DNA of 64,000 nt, from positions 39,550,338 through 39,614,337 of the forward strand of contig NC_133336.1 in assembly GCF_042186555.1 (NCBI RefSeq). Direction: 5' to 3'. A model generated the notes under the pieces. The model did no database searches, was not told where the DNA came from, and saw nothing but the letters and a program-made list of their open reading frames with translations. Below, piece by piece: positions 43,912 to 55,867 of this stretch. This DNA comes from Aquarana catesbeiana (lineage: Eukaryota > Chordata > Amphibia > Anura > Ranidae). The position numbers were made by a program, and so were the translations under genes. Numbering within the stretch: position 1 is the stretch's first letter; each line of letters opens with the position of its first letter.

Positions 43912-44575
43912 AGATCACTTGAATTGTAAATGAGCCTTAAGCTTCAGCTGCAAGAATAATTCCTGTTCAGTTTTCCTTTCTTGGCGCATCTCCATTATGA
44001 AAATTATTTCCCATTGTTCAATTTTCAAGTGTATTATTTTATTTGTTATACAGAAAAATATATATTTTATATATTTTGTAATTTAGGAGAGTGTTATAAA
44101 GTTTATGACTTCAGTTTAGCCAGTGCTGAGACATTTGCTCAGAATAAAAACACACAGGGGCCTATTGAGAAAACATTTGTTGGATGATTGTGGCACACAT
44201 TTGTGCAGGCTGCATGAATTATGTCCATTATGCATTAAAAATTCCTATGATTATCATTTCCATATAGTGGTCAAAAATGCAATAGATTTTCACATTGAGG
44301 AATTTCAGAATTTTGTATTTTGCTGCCAATCATAGGAATTCATTTGTTACAGAAATTTCGGCCACAATTCGCGATCCCCCCCCAACAAATATTTAATAAA
44401 CGGACTCCTGTGAAAATGTAATATATTTTCTGCATTTTGTAGTTATGGGGAATCTCTTCTCTCATCCTTACTTGTAAAAATAATATGTAGGCTATTAAGA
44501 ATAAAGGCATGTTAAAGGGAAACTTTAATGTATAAATATATTTTCTTTATTGTCTTCAGTAAAAAAAAAAAAATA
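43912..44575. other. Intergenic DNA, nothing recognised
   Basis: AT-rich, with a short ATATATATTTTATATATTTTG run. No frame over 70 codons resembles a known protein. Confidence 0.4.
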
Positions 44576-44576
44576 A

Positions 44577-46770
44577 CCACTTAAAGACCGAGCCTCTTTT
44601 TGAGATTTGTTGTTTACATGTTAAAAACAGTTTGTTTGTTTTTTTGCCAGAAAATGCAAATGCAATACTTTCTGTCACTCTGTATTTGCACAGCGGTCTT
44701 ACAAGCGCACTTTTTTTTGGGAAAAAATACACTTTTTTGAATTAAAAAATAAGACAACAGTAAAGTTAGCCCAATTTTTTTCTATATTGTGAAAGATAAT
44801 GATACGCCGAGTAAATTGATACCAAACATGTCACGCCTCAAATTTGCGCCCGCTCGTGGAATGGCGACAAACTTTTACCCTTAAAAATCTCCATAGGCGA
44901 CGTTTAAAAAAATTCTACAGGTTGCATGTTGTAAGTTACAGAGGAGGTCTAGGGCTAGAATTATTGCTCTTTCGCTCTACCGATCGCGGCGATACCTCAC
45001 ATGTGTGGTTTGAACACTGTTTTCGTATGCGGGCGCTACTCACGTATGCGTTCGCTTCTGCGCGCAAACTTGGCGGGATGGGGTGCGTTTAAAAAAAAAA
45101 AAATTTTTTCTTATTTATTTTACCTTTTTTATTTTTTATTTTTACACTGTTTTAAAAAAAAAAACGGTGTCACTTTTAGAGCCCTTTTACACTGGGGCGG
45201 TTTGCAGGCGCTATTGCGCTAATAATAGCGCTTGCAAACCGACCCGAAAGTGCCGCTGCTTTCATTCCAGTGTGAAAGCCCCGAGGGCTTTCACACTGGA
45301 GCGGTGCGCCAGCAGGACGGGATAAAAAGTCCTGCTAGCAGCATCTTTGGAGAGGTGAAGGAGCGGAGTGTATACCGCTCCTTCACCGCTCCTGCCCATT
45401 GAAATCAATGGGAAGGCGCGGCTATACCGCCGGCAAAGCGCCTCTGCAGAGGCGCTTTACGGTGGTTTTTAACCCTTTCTCGGCCGCTAGCGAGGGGTAA
45501 AACCGCCCCGCTAGCGACCGAATACCGACGGTAAAGCGCCGCTTACAATAGTGGCGCTTTACCGCCGACGCTACCCCAGTGTGAAAGGGCCATTATTCCT
45601 ATTACAAGGAATGTAAACATCCCTTGTAATAGAAAAAAAGCATGACAGGTCCTCTTAAATATGAGATCTGGGGTCAAAAAGACCTCAGATCTCATATTTA
45701 CACTAAAATGCAATAAAAAAAAAAAAAAAAAATTGTCATGTAAAAAAAAAAATAAATGGCCCTTTAACTACTTAAGCCCCGGACCATTTTGCTGGCCAAA
45801 GACCAGAGCACTTTTTGCGATTCGGCACTGCGTCGCTTTAACTGACAATTGCGCGGTCGCGTGACGTTGCTCCCAAACAAAATTAACGTCCTTTTTTCCC
45901 ACAAATAGAGCTTTCTTTTGGTGGTATTTGATCAATCCTGCGTTTTTAATTTTTTGCGCTTTAAACAAAAATAGAGCGACAATTTTGAAAAAAACGCATT
46001 ATTTTTTACATTTCGCTATAATAAATATCCCCCAAAAATGTATAAAAAATGTTTTTTTTCTCAGTTTAGGCCGATACGTATTCTACATATTTTTGGTAAA
46101 AAAAAATCACAATAAGCGTTTATTGATTGGTTTGCGCAAAAGTTATAGCGTTTACAAAATAGGGGATAGTTTTATGGCATTTTTATTAATAATTTTTTTT
46201 TTACTAGTAATGGCGGCGATCAGCGATTTTTATCGTGACTGCGACATTATGGCGGACACATCAGACAATTTTGACACATTTTTGGGACCATTGTCATTTA
46301 TACAGCAATCAGTGCTATACAAATCTCCCCGTTCTTTCTCCCCGTGAGACGATCGCGGGTATCCCTGCGGTGATCAGGTCCGCGGGACCTGTGATCCAAA
46401 TCACGAAGGTCCTGGCCGGCCCGTGCGATGGCACGGCGGCAAATTTAAAGGTACGTACCTGTACGCCCATCTGCCTGTCCGTGCCATTCTGCCGACGTAC
46501 ATCTGCGTGCGCCGGTCGGGAAGTGGTTAAGAGCTATGGGCGGAAGTGACGTTTTAACGTTGCTTCCGCCCTGTAATGTTATGGAGACGGGTGTGGGCTG
46601 ACGGCTCCGGTGAGCGGCGGAGGGTACCGGAGGGAGCGGGTGGGCCTCTCCTGCCACCAATAAAAGTGATCTCGCTGCGAATCTGCCGCTCTTATCGGAA
46701 AGCGGACCGCTGGACGTGAAAGAGGATACCGGGGTTATGGAAGCTAGCTGCTGTCATAACAACGATATTC
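44577..46770. mobile_element. Long dispersed amphibian repeat, host of MITE 45179-45592
   Basis: From CCACTTAAAGACCGAGCC to AACGATATTCCTC, sharing 44938-45060 with 7550-7640, and 45900-46320 with 20600-21050. Probably two repeat units end to end (boundary near 45768, CTACTTAAGCCCCGGACC). No transposase. Confidence 0.5.
45179..45592. mobile_element. Harbinger-type MITE with TTA duplication
   Basis: TTA at 45176-45178 and 45593-45595. Without the insert the host sequence reads CACTTTTATTCCTATTACAAGGAATGTAAA, matching the uninterrupted relative at 7748-7780. Ends GAGCCCTTTTACACTGGGGC and CCCCAGTGTGAAAGGGCCA. Confidence 0.85.
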
Positions 46771-46931
46771 CTCTTCAAAGTTAGGACATATATCGGCGTG
46801 CGGCGCTCCGTTAAAGATGTTTTTTTTTTTGAGTAAGTCTCCATGCACACAGATGGTTTCAGGCATAAAAGTCCTTCTACCATTAAATCCCAGTGGTTTT
46901 TTTGGGGTGCTGCAGGTACAACTAACCATTA

Positions 46932-47213
46932 GTCCCCCTTCACACTGAGGCAGTTTTCAGGCATTTTAGCGCTAGAAATAGCGCCTGGAAAAACTGCCTC
47001 TCATTCTCTGCAATAGGTGTGTTCACACCCGGGTGGTGGAAAAGTCCTGCAAGCAGCATCTTTGGGGTGGGTTGGGATCGCTGTATACAGCACTCCCAAA
47101 TTGCCCCGGCCCATTGCAATTAACGGGCAGCGCTTCCGCTAGCAGCCCAAAAAGCGGCGCAAAACTGCCACTTAAACAGCGCCCGTGGCCCCAGTGTGAA
47201 AGGGGTCTAAAAG
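46932..47213. mobile_element. MITE of the CACACTGAGGCAG family
   Basis: CCCCCTTCACACTGAGGCAG to CCCCAGTGTGAAAGGGGTC, inverted ends like 33194 and 45179. Flanks TTA (46931-46933 region) and TAA are not identical, so the insertion site is less certain. Confidence 0.6.
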
Positions 47214-47246
47214 TGAATGGATGTACATGCTTGTGCTCAGATACGC

Positions 47247-48066
47247 TCACCGGCCACTTTATTAGGTACACCTGTTCGATTGCTTGGTAACACAAATTGC
47301 TAATCCGCTAATCACGCGGCAGCAACTCAATACATTTAGGCATCTAGAGATGGTGAAGATGACTTGCTGAAGTTTACACCGAGCATGGGAGTGGGGAAGA
47401 AAGTGGATTTAAGTGACTTTGAATGTTGTTGGTGCCAGACAGGCTGCTCTGAGTATTTAGAAAACTGCTGATCTACTGGGATTTTCACACACAACCATCT
47501 CTCAGATTTACAGAGAATGGTCCGAAAAAGAGAAAATATCCAGTGAGCGGCAGTTGTGTGGAGGAAAATGCCTTGTTGATGTCAGAGGAGAATGGGCAGA
47601 CTAGTTCCAGATGATTGAAAGACAACAAACAGTAACTCAAATAGGCACTCGTTACAACCAAGGTATGCAGAATACTATCTCTGAATGCATAAAACATCGA
47701 ACCTTGATGCAGATGGGCTACAGTAGCAGAAGACCACACCGGGGGGCCACTACTGTCAGCTAAGAACAGGAAACTGAGGCTACAATTCGCACAAGATGAC
47801 CAAAACTGGACAATAGAAGATTGGAAAAACGTTGCCTGGTCTGATGAGTCTGGATTTCAGCTCCAACAATCAGATGGTCGGGTCAGAATTAGGCGTACAC
47901 AACATGAAAGCATGGATCCATCCTGCCTTGTATCAATGGTTCAGGTTGGTGGTGTAATGGTGTGGGGGATATTTTCTTGGCACACTTTGGGCCCCTTAGT
48001 ACCAATTGAGCATCGTTTAAACACCACGGCCTACCTGAGTATTGTTGCTGACCATGTCCATCCCTT
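47247..48066 (+). pseudogene. Tc1/mariner transposase pseudogene (GGCCACTTTATTAGG family)
   Basis: Left terminus CTCACCGGCCACTTTATTAG. Plus-strand text reads a transposase with several frameshifts; WSDES-type (TGGTCTGATGAGTCT, about 47837) and VMVWGIFSWHTLG are visible. It stops at 48066 where C-rich foreign sequence begins, so the last catalytic residues and the right end are absent. Confidence 0.8.
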
Positions 48067-48545
48067 TATGACCCCCCCCCCTCCATTACAGACCCCCCCC
48101 CATCAAAAAGCCCCCATATCAGGTCCCCCCTTCACAAAGCCCCCCAACACAAACGCCTCTCCATCACAGATCCCCCCATAACAGACTCCCCCCATTGATA
48201 TTACATTGCCGCCCCTTCTATAATATCCCAGCACTCCCCCCTCCCCTCTGCTATCTTAATCACACAAGACGAGAAGCATGGCAGGTCTGGACAAAGGGCG
48301 GGACTTTACAAGTGAAAGGCAAGTGATTGATTGCTGGGACCGCCCCGCTGCCTAGTAACCAATAACCCGCTTCTTAACTCAAAAGGTCCCGCCCTTTGTC
48401 CGGACCTGTCATGTTTCTCGTCTTGTGTGATTAAGGTAGCAGAGGGGAGGGGGATTGCTACGATGTTAAAGGGGCAGTCCGCGGGCCGGGTAAATCACGC
48501 TGGCGGGCCGCATCCCACCAGCGAGCCATAGTTTGAGGACCCCTG
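48067..48545. mobile_element. Inverted-repeat segment ending in GAGGACCCCTG
   Basis: 48270-48290 (CACACAAGACGAGAAGCATG) and its inverse at 48410-48430, plus GGACAAAGGGCGGGAC / GTCCCGCCCTTTGTCC, form long arms. The right end AGTTTGAGGACCCCTG is typical of hAT elements. The left end was not found. Confidence 0.5.
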
Positions 48546-48555
48546 ATCTAATGGA

Positions 48556-49243
48556 AATAATTGCTTTCCAAAGTCACCTAATTAGTAAATAGAGTCCACA
48601 TGTGTGTAATTTAATCTCAGTATAAATACAGCTCTGTTCTGTTCTCTGTTGTTCTGTAAAGCCCTCAGAGGTTTTTTAGAGAACCTTAGTGAACAAACAG
48701 CATCATGAAGGCCAAGGAACACACCAGACTGGTCAGGGATAAAGTTGTAGAGAAGTTTAAAGCAAACAAAACTTTTGTGAATCAGTACTGCTGCTAACAA
48801 ATTGTATGTTAGTGCAAATAAAAAAAGTATCACGGACCGTCTCTGGCAAGACTTGAAAATTGCTGTTCACAGACGTTCTCCATCCAATCTGACAGAGCTT
48901 GAGATATTTTGCAAAGAAGAATGGGCAAAAATGTGACTCTCTAGATGTACAAAGCTGGTAGAGACATCCCCAAAAAGACTTGCAGCTGTAATTGCAGTGA
49001 AAGGTGATTCTACAAAGTATTGACTCAGGGGGGCTGAATACAAATGTACCCCACACTTTTCACATATTTATTTGTAAAAAATGTTGAAAACCATTTATTA
49101 TTTTCCTTCCACTTCACAATTATGTGTCACTTTGTGTTGGTCTATCACATAAAATCCCAATAAAATACATTTATGTTATTTGTTGTAACATGACAAAATG
49201 TGGAAAATATCAAGGGGTATGAATACTTTTTCAAGGCACTGTA
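48556..49243 (+). mobile_element. Tc1/mariner deletion derivative
   Basis: The 5' part keeps a start (ATGAAGGCCAAGGAACACAC, reading MKAKEHTRLVRDKVVEKFKA) and joins directly near 48800 to 3' untranslated sequence ending GGTATGAATACTTTTTCAAG. Nearly all of the catalytic domain is deleted. Confidence 0.75.
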
Positions 49244-49290
49244 TGCCAGAGCTTTTGTACATCATCAGTGTTTACACGTGCATGCACATA

Positions 49291-50887
49291 CAGTATCTCA
49301 CAAAAGTAAGTACACCCCTCACATTTTTGTAAATATTTTCTTCTATCTTTTCATGTGACAACACTGAAGAAATGACACTTTGCTACAATGTAAAGTAGTG
49401 AGTGTACAGCTTGTATAACAGTGTAAATTTGCTGTCCCCTCAAAATAACTCAACACACAGCCATTAATGTCTAAACCACTGGCAACAAAAGGGAGTACAC
49501 CCCTAAGTGAAAATGTCCAAATTGGGCCCAATTAGCCATTTGCCCTCCCCGGTGTCATGTGACTCGTTAGTGTTACAAGGTCTCAGGTGTGAATGGGGAG
49601 CAGGTGTGTTAAATTTGGTCTTATCGCTCTCACTCTCTCATACTGATCACTGGAAGTTCAACATGGAATCTCATGGCAAAGACCTCTCTGAGGATCTGAA
49701 AAAAAGAATTGTTGCTCTACATAAAGATGGCCTAGGCTATAAAAATATTGCCAAGACCCTGAAACTGAGCTGCAGCACGGTGGCCAAGACCATACAGAGG
49801 TTTAACAGGACAGGTTCCACTCAGAACAGGCCTCGCCATAGTCGACCAAAGAAGTTGAGTGCATGTGCTCAGCGTCATATCCAGAGGTTGTCTTTGGGAA
49901 ATAGACGTATGAGTGCTGCCAGCATTGCTGTAGAGGTTGAAGGGGTGGGGGGTCAGCCTGTTAATGCTCAGACCATACGCTGCACACTGCATCAAATTGG
50001 TCTGCATGGCTTTTGTCCCAGAAGGAATCCTGTTCTAAAGATGATGCACAAGAAAGCCTGCAAACAGTTTTCTGAAAACAAGCAGACTAAGGACATGGAG
50101 ACTGTGAGACTGATGAGACCAAGATAAACTTATTTGGTTCAGATGGTGTCAAGTGTGTGTGGAGGAAACCAGGTGAGGAGTACAAAGACAAGTGTATCTT
50201 GCCTACAGTCAAGCATGGTGGTGGGGGTGTCATGGTCTGGGGCTGTATGAGTGCTGCCGGCACTGGGGAGCTACAGTTCATTGAGGGAACCATGAATGCC
50301 AACATGTACTGTCACATACTGAAGTCGAGCATGATCCCCTCCCTTCAGAGACTGGGCCGCAGGGCAGTATTCCAACATGATAATGACCCCAAACACACCT
50401 CCCAAGATGACCACTGCCTTGCTAAAGAAGCTGAGGGTAAAGGTGATGGACTGTCCAAGCATGTCTCCAGACCTAAACCTTATTGAGCATCTGTGGGGCA
50501 TCCTCAAATGGAAGGTGGAGGAGTGCAAGGTCTCCAACATCCACCAGCTCCTTAATGTCGTCATGGAGGAGGGGAAGAGGACTCCAGTGGCAAGAGGGTT
50601 AAGGCAGTGCTGAAAAATAATGGTGGCCACACAAAATATTGACACTTTGGGCCCAGTTTGGACATTTTCACTTAGGGTTGTACTCACTTATGTTGCCAGT
50701 GATTTAGACATTAATGGCTGTGTGTTGAGTTATTTTGAGGGGACAGCAAATTTACATTGTTATACAAGCTGTACACTCACTACTTTACATTGTAGCAAAG
50801 TGTCATTTCTTCATTGTTGTCACGTGAAAAAATATAATAAAATATTTACAAAAATGTAAAAGGTGTACTCACTCTTCTGAGATACTG
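49291..50887 (+). pseudogene. Tc1/mariner element, both ends intact, transposase frameshifted
   Basis: TA at 49289-49290 and 50888-50889 flank CAGTATCTCACAAAAGTAAG and a matching inverted right end. The terminal repeats are about 220 bp long. The transposase begins at 49663 with LSEDLKKRIVALHKDGLGYK (helix-turn-helix), shifts frame near 50110 around the first catalytic Asp, continues 50157-50400 (KHGGGGVMVWGCMSA, FQHDNDPKHTS with the second Asp), shifts again near 50400, and finishes with CPSMSPDLNLIEHLW (third acidic residue). At least two frameshifts, so it is inactive, but it is the best preserved transposon here. Confidence 0.9.
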
Positions 50888-51046
50888 TATGACATATTTC
50901 ATGAATGCAGAACACAGTCTTCTGCATTACTGCATTACTTTTCTTTTTTCAGGTACCTTTAACTTTTTTTACCTGGTGATTCTGCCAATGACATACTTCT
51001 TCCTATTGTAAGTGACAACACTCACTGTGCTATAGGGCCGTTACTA

Positions 51047-51480
51047 GACACCGATCAGCCATAACTTTTTGACCACCCACCTAATGTTGAGTTGGTCCCC
51101 GTTTTGCAGCAAAAATAGCCCTGATCCCTCAAGGCATGGACGCCACTAGACTTCTGAAGGTATGCTGTGGTATCTGGCACCAAGCTGTCAGTAGTAGATC
51201 CTTTAAGTCCTGTAAAGTTGTGAATTGGAGCCTCCATAGAAATGATTTGCTTTTCCAGCATATCCCACAGATGTGAGAATTAGGAGTCCAATTCAACACC
51301 TCAAACTCGTTGTGTTCCTCAAACCATTCTTGAACCATTTTTCAGTGTGGCAGGGGGCATTATCCTGCTCACAGAGGCCACTGCCATCAGGGAATACCGT
51401 TTCCATGATGTGGTCACCAACAATATTTAGGTAAGTGGTACATATCAAGTAACATCCACATGAATGGCAGGACAGAAGGT
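51047..51480 (-). mobile_element. Tc1/mariner fragment (GATCAGCCATAAC family)
   Basis: Starts CCGATCAGCCATAACTTTTT, continues with a GACCACCCACCTAATGTTGA block, and shares GTTGTGTTCCTCAAACCATT with 56571-57310. Only the 3' part is kept. Confidence 0.65.
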
Positions 51481-51735
51481 TCCCCAGCAGAACATTCCCA
51501 ACGCTTCACACCGCCTCCACCGGCTTGTCTTCTTCTCAGACTGCATCCTGGTTCCATCTCTTCCCCAGGAAACTACACACACACACCCGACCATCCACAC
51601 GATGAAAGAAAATGTGATTCATTAGACCAGGCCAGTTGGGGTGCTTTGTAAACTCTACATAAAGACAGAATGGAATGATTTGTAAGTCTCATAAACCCAT
51701 ATTTTGTTCACAATAGAAAACCCTAACACATGTTT

Positions 51736-52656
51736 AACCACTTCCTGACCGCACTATAGCCAAAAGATGGCTACAGCGCTATCGTCTAGTTCTGGGAGGG
51801 CTTGCATGTGGCGCGCTCTGTGACTAATGTGTCCTTCGGACACACCTGCTCACAGATCGAGGTAAAGGGTGTCAGAAACCATGAAATCAGGCCGAGACAG
51901 AAGTACAGTAGTAGAAGTAAATCACACTTGTTTAATAATAAAAGTAAAAAGAACAAACGTAGTCAAAACATAGCCAAGGTTCAGTAACTGGAACGGATAA
52001 TCTGCCAAGCCAGAAGTCAGGGATCAATGTAGTGGAACAGCAAGCAGGATCTGGAGCCAGAAGGGATGTCAGCAAAGCAAGTCTTGAACAGGTTCGCAGG
52101 AGATAGTTTATGTGATGTTGACCAAGGTGAAGGCAAAGATCCTCTGGACTGGACGACTTAAGTAGGCAGGACTGATGAGCAGGATATCATCAACAGCTGA
52201 GTAACTGTGGAGAGAGAAGGGAGCTGGCAATTAGCCGACAGCTGAGCGGCCAGCTCAGAGAAGGTAGGGCTGATCCCAGCCTTGACAAAGGGCCAATCAC
52301 AACGACCCTTTACCATGTGATCAGCTGTGTCCAATCACAGCTGATTGCTTGTAAAACACTTGCTGGTTATCAGCATTCCTTTCCTCATGTGCTGTCACAG
52401 CATGAAGAGAGAAGAGTCAGTAACCAGCCAGCGTGACAGGGGACATTTACACAGCTAATCCGTGTCCTGATTATCAGTGCCGCCTATCAGTGCGGCCCCA
52501 TCAGTGCAAAACCCAGTGGTGATTAAATACCACCAGAAGAACACTCTATCTGTCCCAAGAAATGATAAAAATTTCATATGTGTACAGCGCTGCATGACCG
52601 TGCAATTGTCATTCAAAGTGTGACAGCGGTGAAAGTGGCCGGTAGTGAAGTGGTTA
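51736..52656. mobile_element. TTAACCACTTCC...AAGTGGTTAA dispersed element
   Basis: Begins TTAACCACTTCCTGACCGCA and ends GTGAAGTGGTTAA, so TTAA lies at both ends. The middle (51860-52310) is a different segment with no recognised origin, and the last part repeats the 13370-14205 family. Confidence 0.5.
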
Positions 52657-52759
52657 AACTGAGAAAATGTACCATTTAAAAAAAAAAAAAGTAAGTTTGA
52701 AATTGACGGTAGTGACACGCCTCCAACAAGTTCTGACAGGGCCATGTTTAGCGCGGTGT

Positions 52760-54331
52760 AGCGTCACCTCTTTTTTTAACAACACTCTGAGACCTGAGGT
52801 AAATCTCTGGGAATTGAGGACACCAGTTGCTGGAGTTTTTTAGCGAGGAATGTTGTCTCATTCTGGCCTGATATAGGATTCTAACTGCACAACAGTCCTG
52901 GGTCTTCTTTGTCGTATTCTTCCTTTCAAGATGTGCCAAATATTTTCAATTGGTGAAAGGTCTGGACTGCAGGCAGGCCAGTTAAGCACCCGCACTCTTC
53001 AACTATGGAGCAATGCTGTTGTCATAGATGTAGTATGTGGTTTAGCATTGTCCTGTTGAAATATACAAGGCCTTCCCTGAAATAGACGTCATCTGGATGG
53101 GAGCATATGCTGCTCTGAAACTTGGACATATCTTTCAGCATTGATGGTGCCTTTCTAGATGTGCAAGCTGCCCATTCCATACGCTTTAATCCACTCACAT
53201 ACCATCAGAGATGCAACTGAGCGCTGGTAACGTAAGGTTTCTCTCTTTAATCTGGAGAATGCGGTGCCCATGGTTGCCAAAAAATAATCTCTCACCTGAT
53301 CACAGAAGTGTTTTCCACTTGGTAACAGACCATTTTAAATTATCTTTGGCCCAGAGAAGACGGAGGCGTTTCTTGATCATGGTGAGATATGACTTCTTCT
53401 TTGCTTTATAAAGCTTTACCTTACATTTTTCGATGGCACGATGAACCGTGTTCACATCTCTGGAAGTATTCCTGAGCCCATGCAGTGATGTCCATCACAG
53501 ACTCATGCCTGTTTCTAATGCAGTGCCATCCAATATTGTGCTTCGACCCTGTCCCTTACACACAGAGATTTCTCCGAGTCTTTTGATGATATTAGGTACT
53601 ATAGGTGATGATATATTTAAAGTGTTTGTAAACCCTTACAGACCACTTTGTGCTACAGGTAAGCCTATAATAAATCTTACCTGTAGCTACCTCGGATATC
53701 TCCTAAACCTGCACGGTTTAGGAGATATCTCCTGTATTTGCATGTGCTGCCGTCATCAGCACATGGGCACTGACACAAACTGAAGCAATGGCACATATGT
53801 GCCGTTGCTTCAGTGAGTGTGCCATTATCGCGCGCATGCGCGGGAGTGAAGTAGTTGCGGCTCCGGCCAATCACATCGCTCGAGCCGCGATACCTGAAGT
53901 ACCCCCGGGAGTGATGTCCTCGGCCGGTGCTGTGTACGGGCACTGCAGTGAGGGCTTCGATCTCAGGTGGGGGAATACTGGATCATTATGCCTTTGTCTT
54001 GCAGGTGTTAGTTTTTTGGGGTCTTTTTTCAAAGTGGGTTTACAACCACTTTAAAGTCTTTGCAATTTCACATTGAGGAACATTATTTTGAAATTGTTCT
54101 ATTTTTAGAGGCAGCTTTTCACAGATTGGTAAACCTTTGTCCATCTTTACTTCTGAGACACTCTGACTCTGTAAGATGCTCTTTTTATACCCAATCAAGT
54201 TATTGATCTGTTGCCAATTAACCTAATTAGTTGCAAAATGTTCTTCCAGATCTTCCTGGTTAGTACCACGTACTTTGCCAACCCTTTGTTGCCCTGTCCC
54301 AACTTTTCTGAGACGTGTTGTTGCCACCAAA
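52760..54331 (-). pseudogene. Tc1-type transposase pseudogene interrupted by a TTAA MITE
   Basis: The minus strand reads QGRPCIFQQDN (second catalytic Asp) near 53060-53090 and NWPACSPDLSPIEN near 52955-52995, with stops elsewhere. The N-terminal half lies at 53400-53616, and after the 430-bp insertion resumes at 54055-54331. In-frame stops and shifts make it dead. Confidence 0.75.
53621..54050. mobile_element. piggyBac-like MITE inserted in the Tc1 pseudogene
   Basis: TTAA at 53617-53620 and 54051-54054. Ends AGTGTTTGTAAACCC and GGGTTTACAACCACT are inverted repeats. The flanking Tc1 sequence is continuous across it, so the insertion is younger. Confidence 0.88.
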
Positions 54332-54347
54332 TTCACTGTTGGGTTAA

Positions 54348-54776
54348 AGCGGGAGTCCCGCAAAATTTTTTTTTTTTAAAAGTCAGCAGCTACAAATACT
54401 GCAGCTGCTGACTTTTAAAATAAGGACACTTACCTGTCCCAGGGTCCAGCAATGTCGGCACCCGAGGCCGAACCGTCCCTCGGATGCCGCCGCCGCCATC
54501 TTTGTTAAGGGAATCAGGAAATGAAGCCTTGCGGCTTCACTTCCCAGTTCCCTACTGCGCATGGTCCCTGCTGTCTCTGGGACCCGTGTGTGTCCCAGCA
54601 GACAGCGCGGGGGGAGGGGAAGTGGCGTAGACTCCCATGGGAGTCTATGCCTGGAAGTGGGTGCAAATACCTGTCTTAGACAGGTATCTGCACCCCCCTG
54701 AAAGGTGCCAAAAGTGACACCGGAGGGGGGGAGGGTTCTGAAAAGCGGAGGTTCAATTTTTGTGTGAACCGCCGCT
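54348..54776. mobile_element. piggyBac-like MITE, complete
   Basis: TTAA at 54344-54347 and 54777-54780. Ends AGCGGGAGTCCC and GAACCGCCGCT. It contains an inner palindrome of AAAAGTCAGCAGCTACAAAT and its inverse GCAGCTGCTGACTTTT. Confidence 0.75.
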
Positions 54777-54780
54777 TTAA

Positions 54781-55330
54781 CTACTTCCTGCCTGTCTGCT
54801 CACACTGGTTGTACTGCGGGCGGCCGGGCGATATACCTGGACCTCACTTGCGCACGCCCCCTGCTGACCCGTGCTGCGATTGGACACGGCACGAGTTTGG
54901 CAGCTGATTCCAACCAATCATTTTGGCTGTGGCCAATCACACACACAGAATAGAAAATATAGTTTTTTTAAACCAAATGTTCAGTCCTTTTTTCATTTAA
55001 ATAACAAAAAAAATTAAAAGAATCCAGTGGTGATCAAATACCACCAAAAGAAAAGCTCTATTTGTGTGAAAAAAATGATAAAAATGTAATTTGTGTACAG
55101 TGTTGCATGACCGAGCAATTGCCAGTTAGAGTAGCGCAGTGCTGAACAGCAGAACATGGCCTGGATATGAGGGGGGTAAAACCTTCCTGAGGTAAAGTGG
55201 TTAACCAGTTAAAAAGGACATACGTTTAATTTGGGTACAGCCTTGAATGACCTGCGCTCAGTGCTGTAAAGCAAAAAATGGCCTGGTCATGAGGGGGGGG
55301 TAAATTATTCAGAGGTCAAGTGGTTAAAGC
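54781..55330. mobile_element. Dispersed repeats, CAAATACCACCAAAAGAAA family
   Basis: 54781-55204 runs from CTACTTCCTGCCTG to AAAGTGGTTAA with the GATCAAATACCACCAAAAGA block. 55205-55325 is a second shortened copy ending AAGTGGTTAA. Confidence 0.55.
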
Positions 55331-55699
55331 GTTTGTTACCCCAACACTTCATATTCCTGATTTGTGTCTGCTGTACCATGTACTTGTATTAGAGAGTATC
55401 CTATGCTCTTTGTATTGCTTCTGTGTCCTGACACGCCCCTGGCACAGCCATTCACTGGGAAGCTCAGTATGCTGTTGTTTCTCTCCCCCCCCCCCCCCAC
55501 AGATCTTATGCAGCTGAGAACAGAGGGAATGTCATCACTTATGAAAAAAAAACATTATAAATACCTTTTTTTATATCTATACACAAATGTTTTGTTTTTT
55601 TATTTCTGTTTCAAACTAAATGGGTTGTTTTACAGGGTGATCGTTTCCAATCACTTTAAGTCCCCCTCCCCCTCTGATCATGATGATCAGCACTGCTCT

Positions 55700-55867
55700 A
55701 ATGTCAGATGCAATAACTAGCAATGCCGCGTAGTGCCGCCAGATGGCGCTGCGTTGCCGCTCATTTGCCCTCATCCATCATGGCGGCTCCGTGATCTCGT
55801 CATACGGCCATGACGCAGAACGCAGGGACTTCTACCGGCGCGGTGACCATCCTGGAGGAGTTTAGGG
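55700..55867 (+). promoter_or_regulatory. KLHDC2 promoter and 5' leader, CpG-rich
   Basis: CpG density rises sharply here against AT-rich repeats on both sides, and continues through exon 1. Sites read by eye: a CTCF-like GCCGCCAGATGGCGCTG (55735-55751); a YY1-like ATGGCGGC (55780-55787); inverted CRE-type half sites CGTCAT...ATGACG (55798-55815). No TATA box. The transcription start cannot be fixed from sequence. Two upstream ATGs are present: one opens a 4-codon frame (55780-55794), the other a 22-codon frame (55810-55878) that overlaps the KLHDC2 start. Confidence 0.6.

Noticed and set aside
50271..50687. 138-codon minus-strand frame
   Set aside because: Shadow of the Tc1 transposase on the opposite strand.
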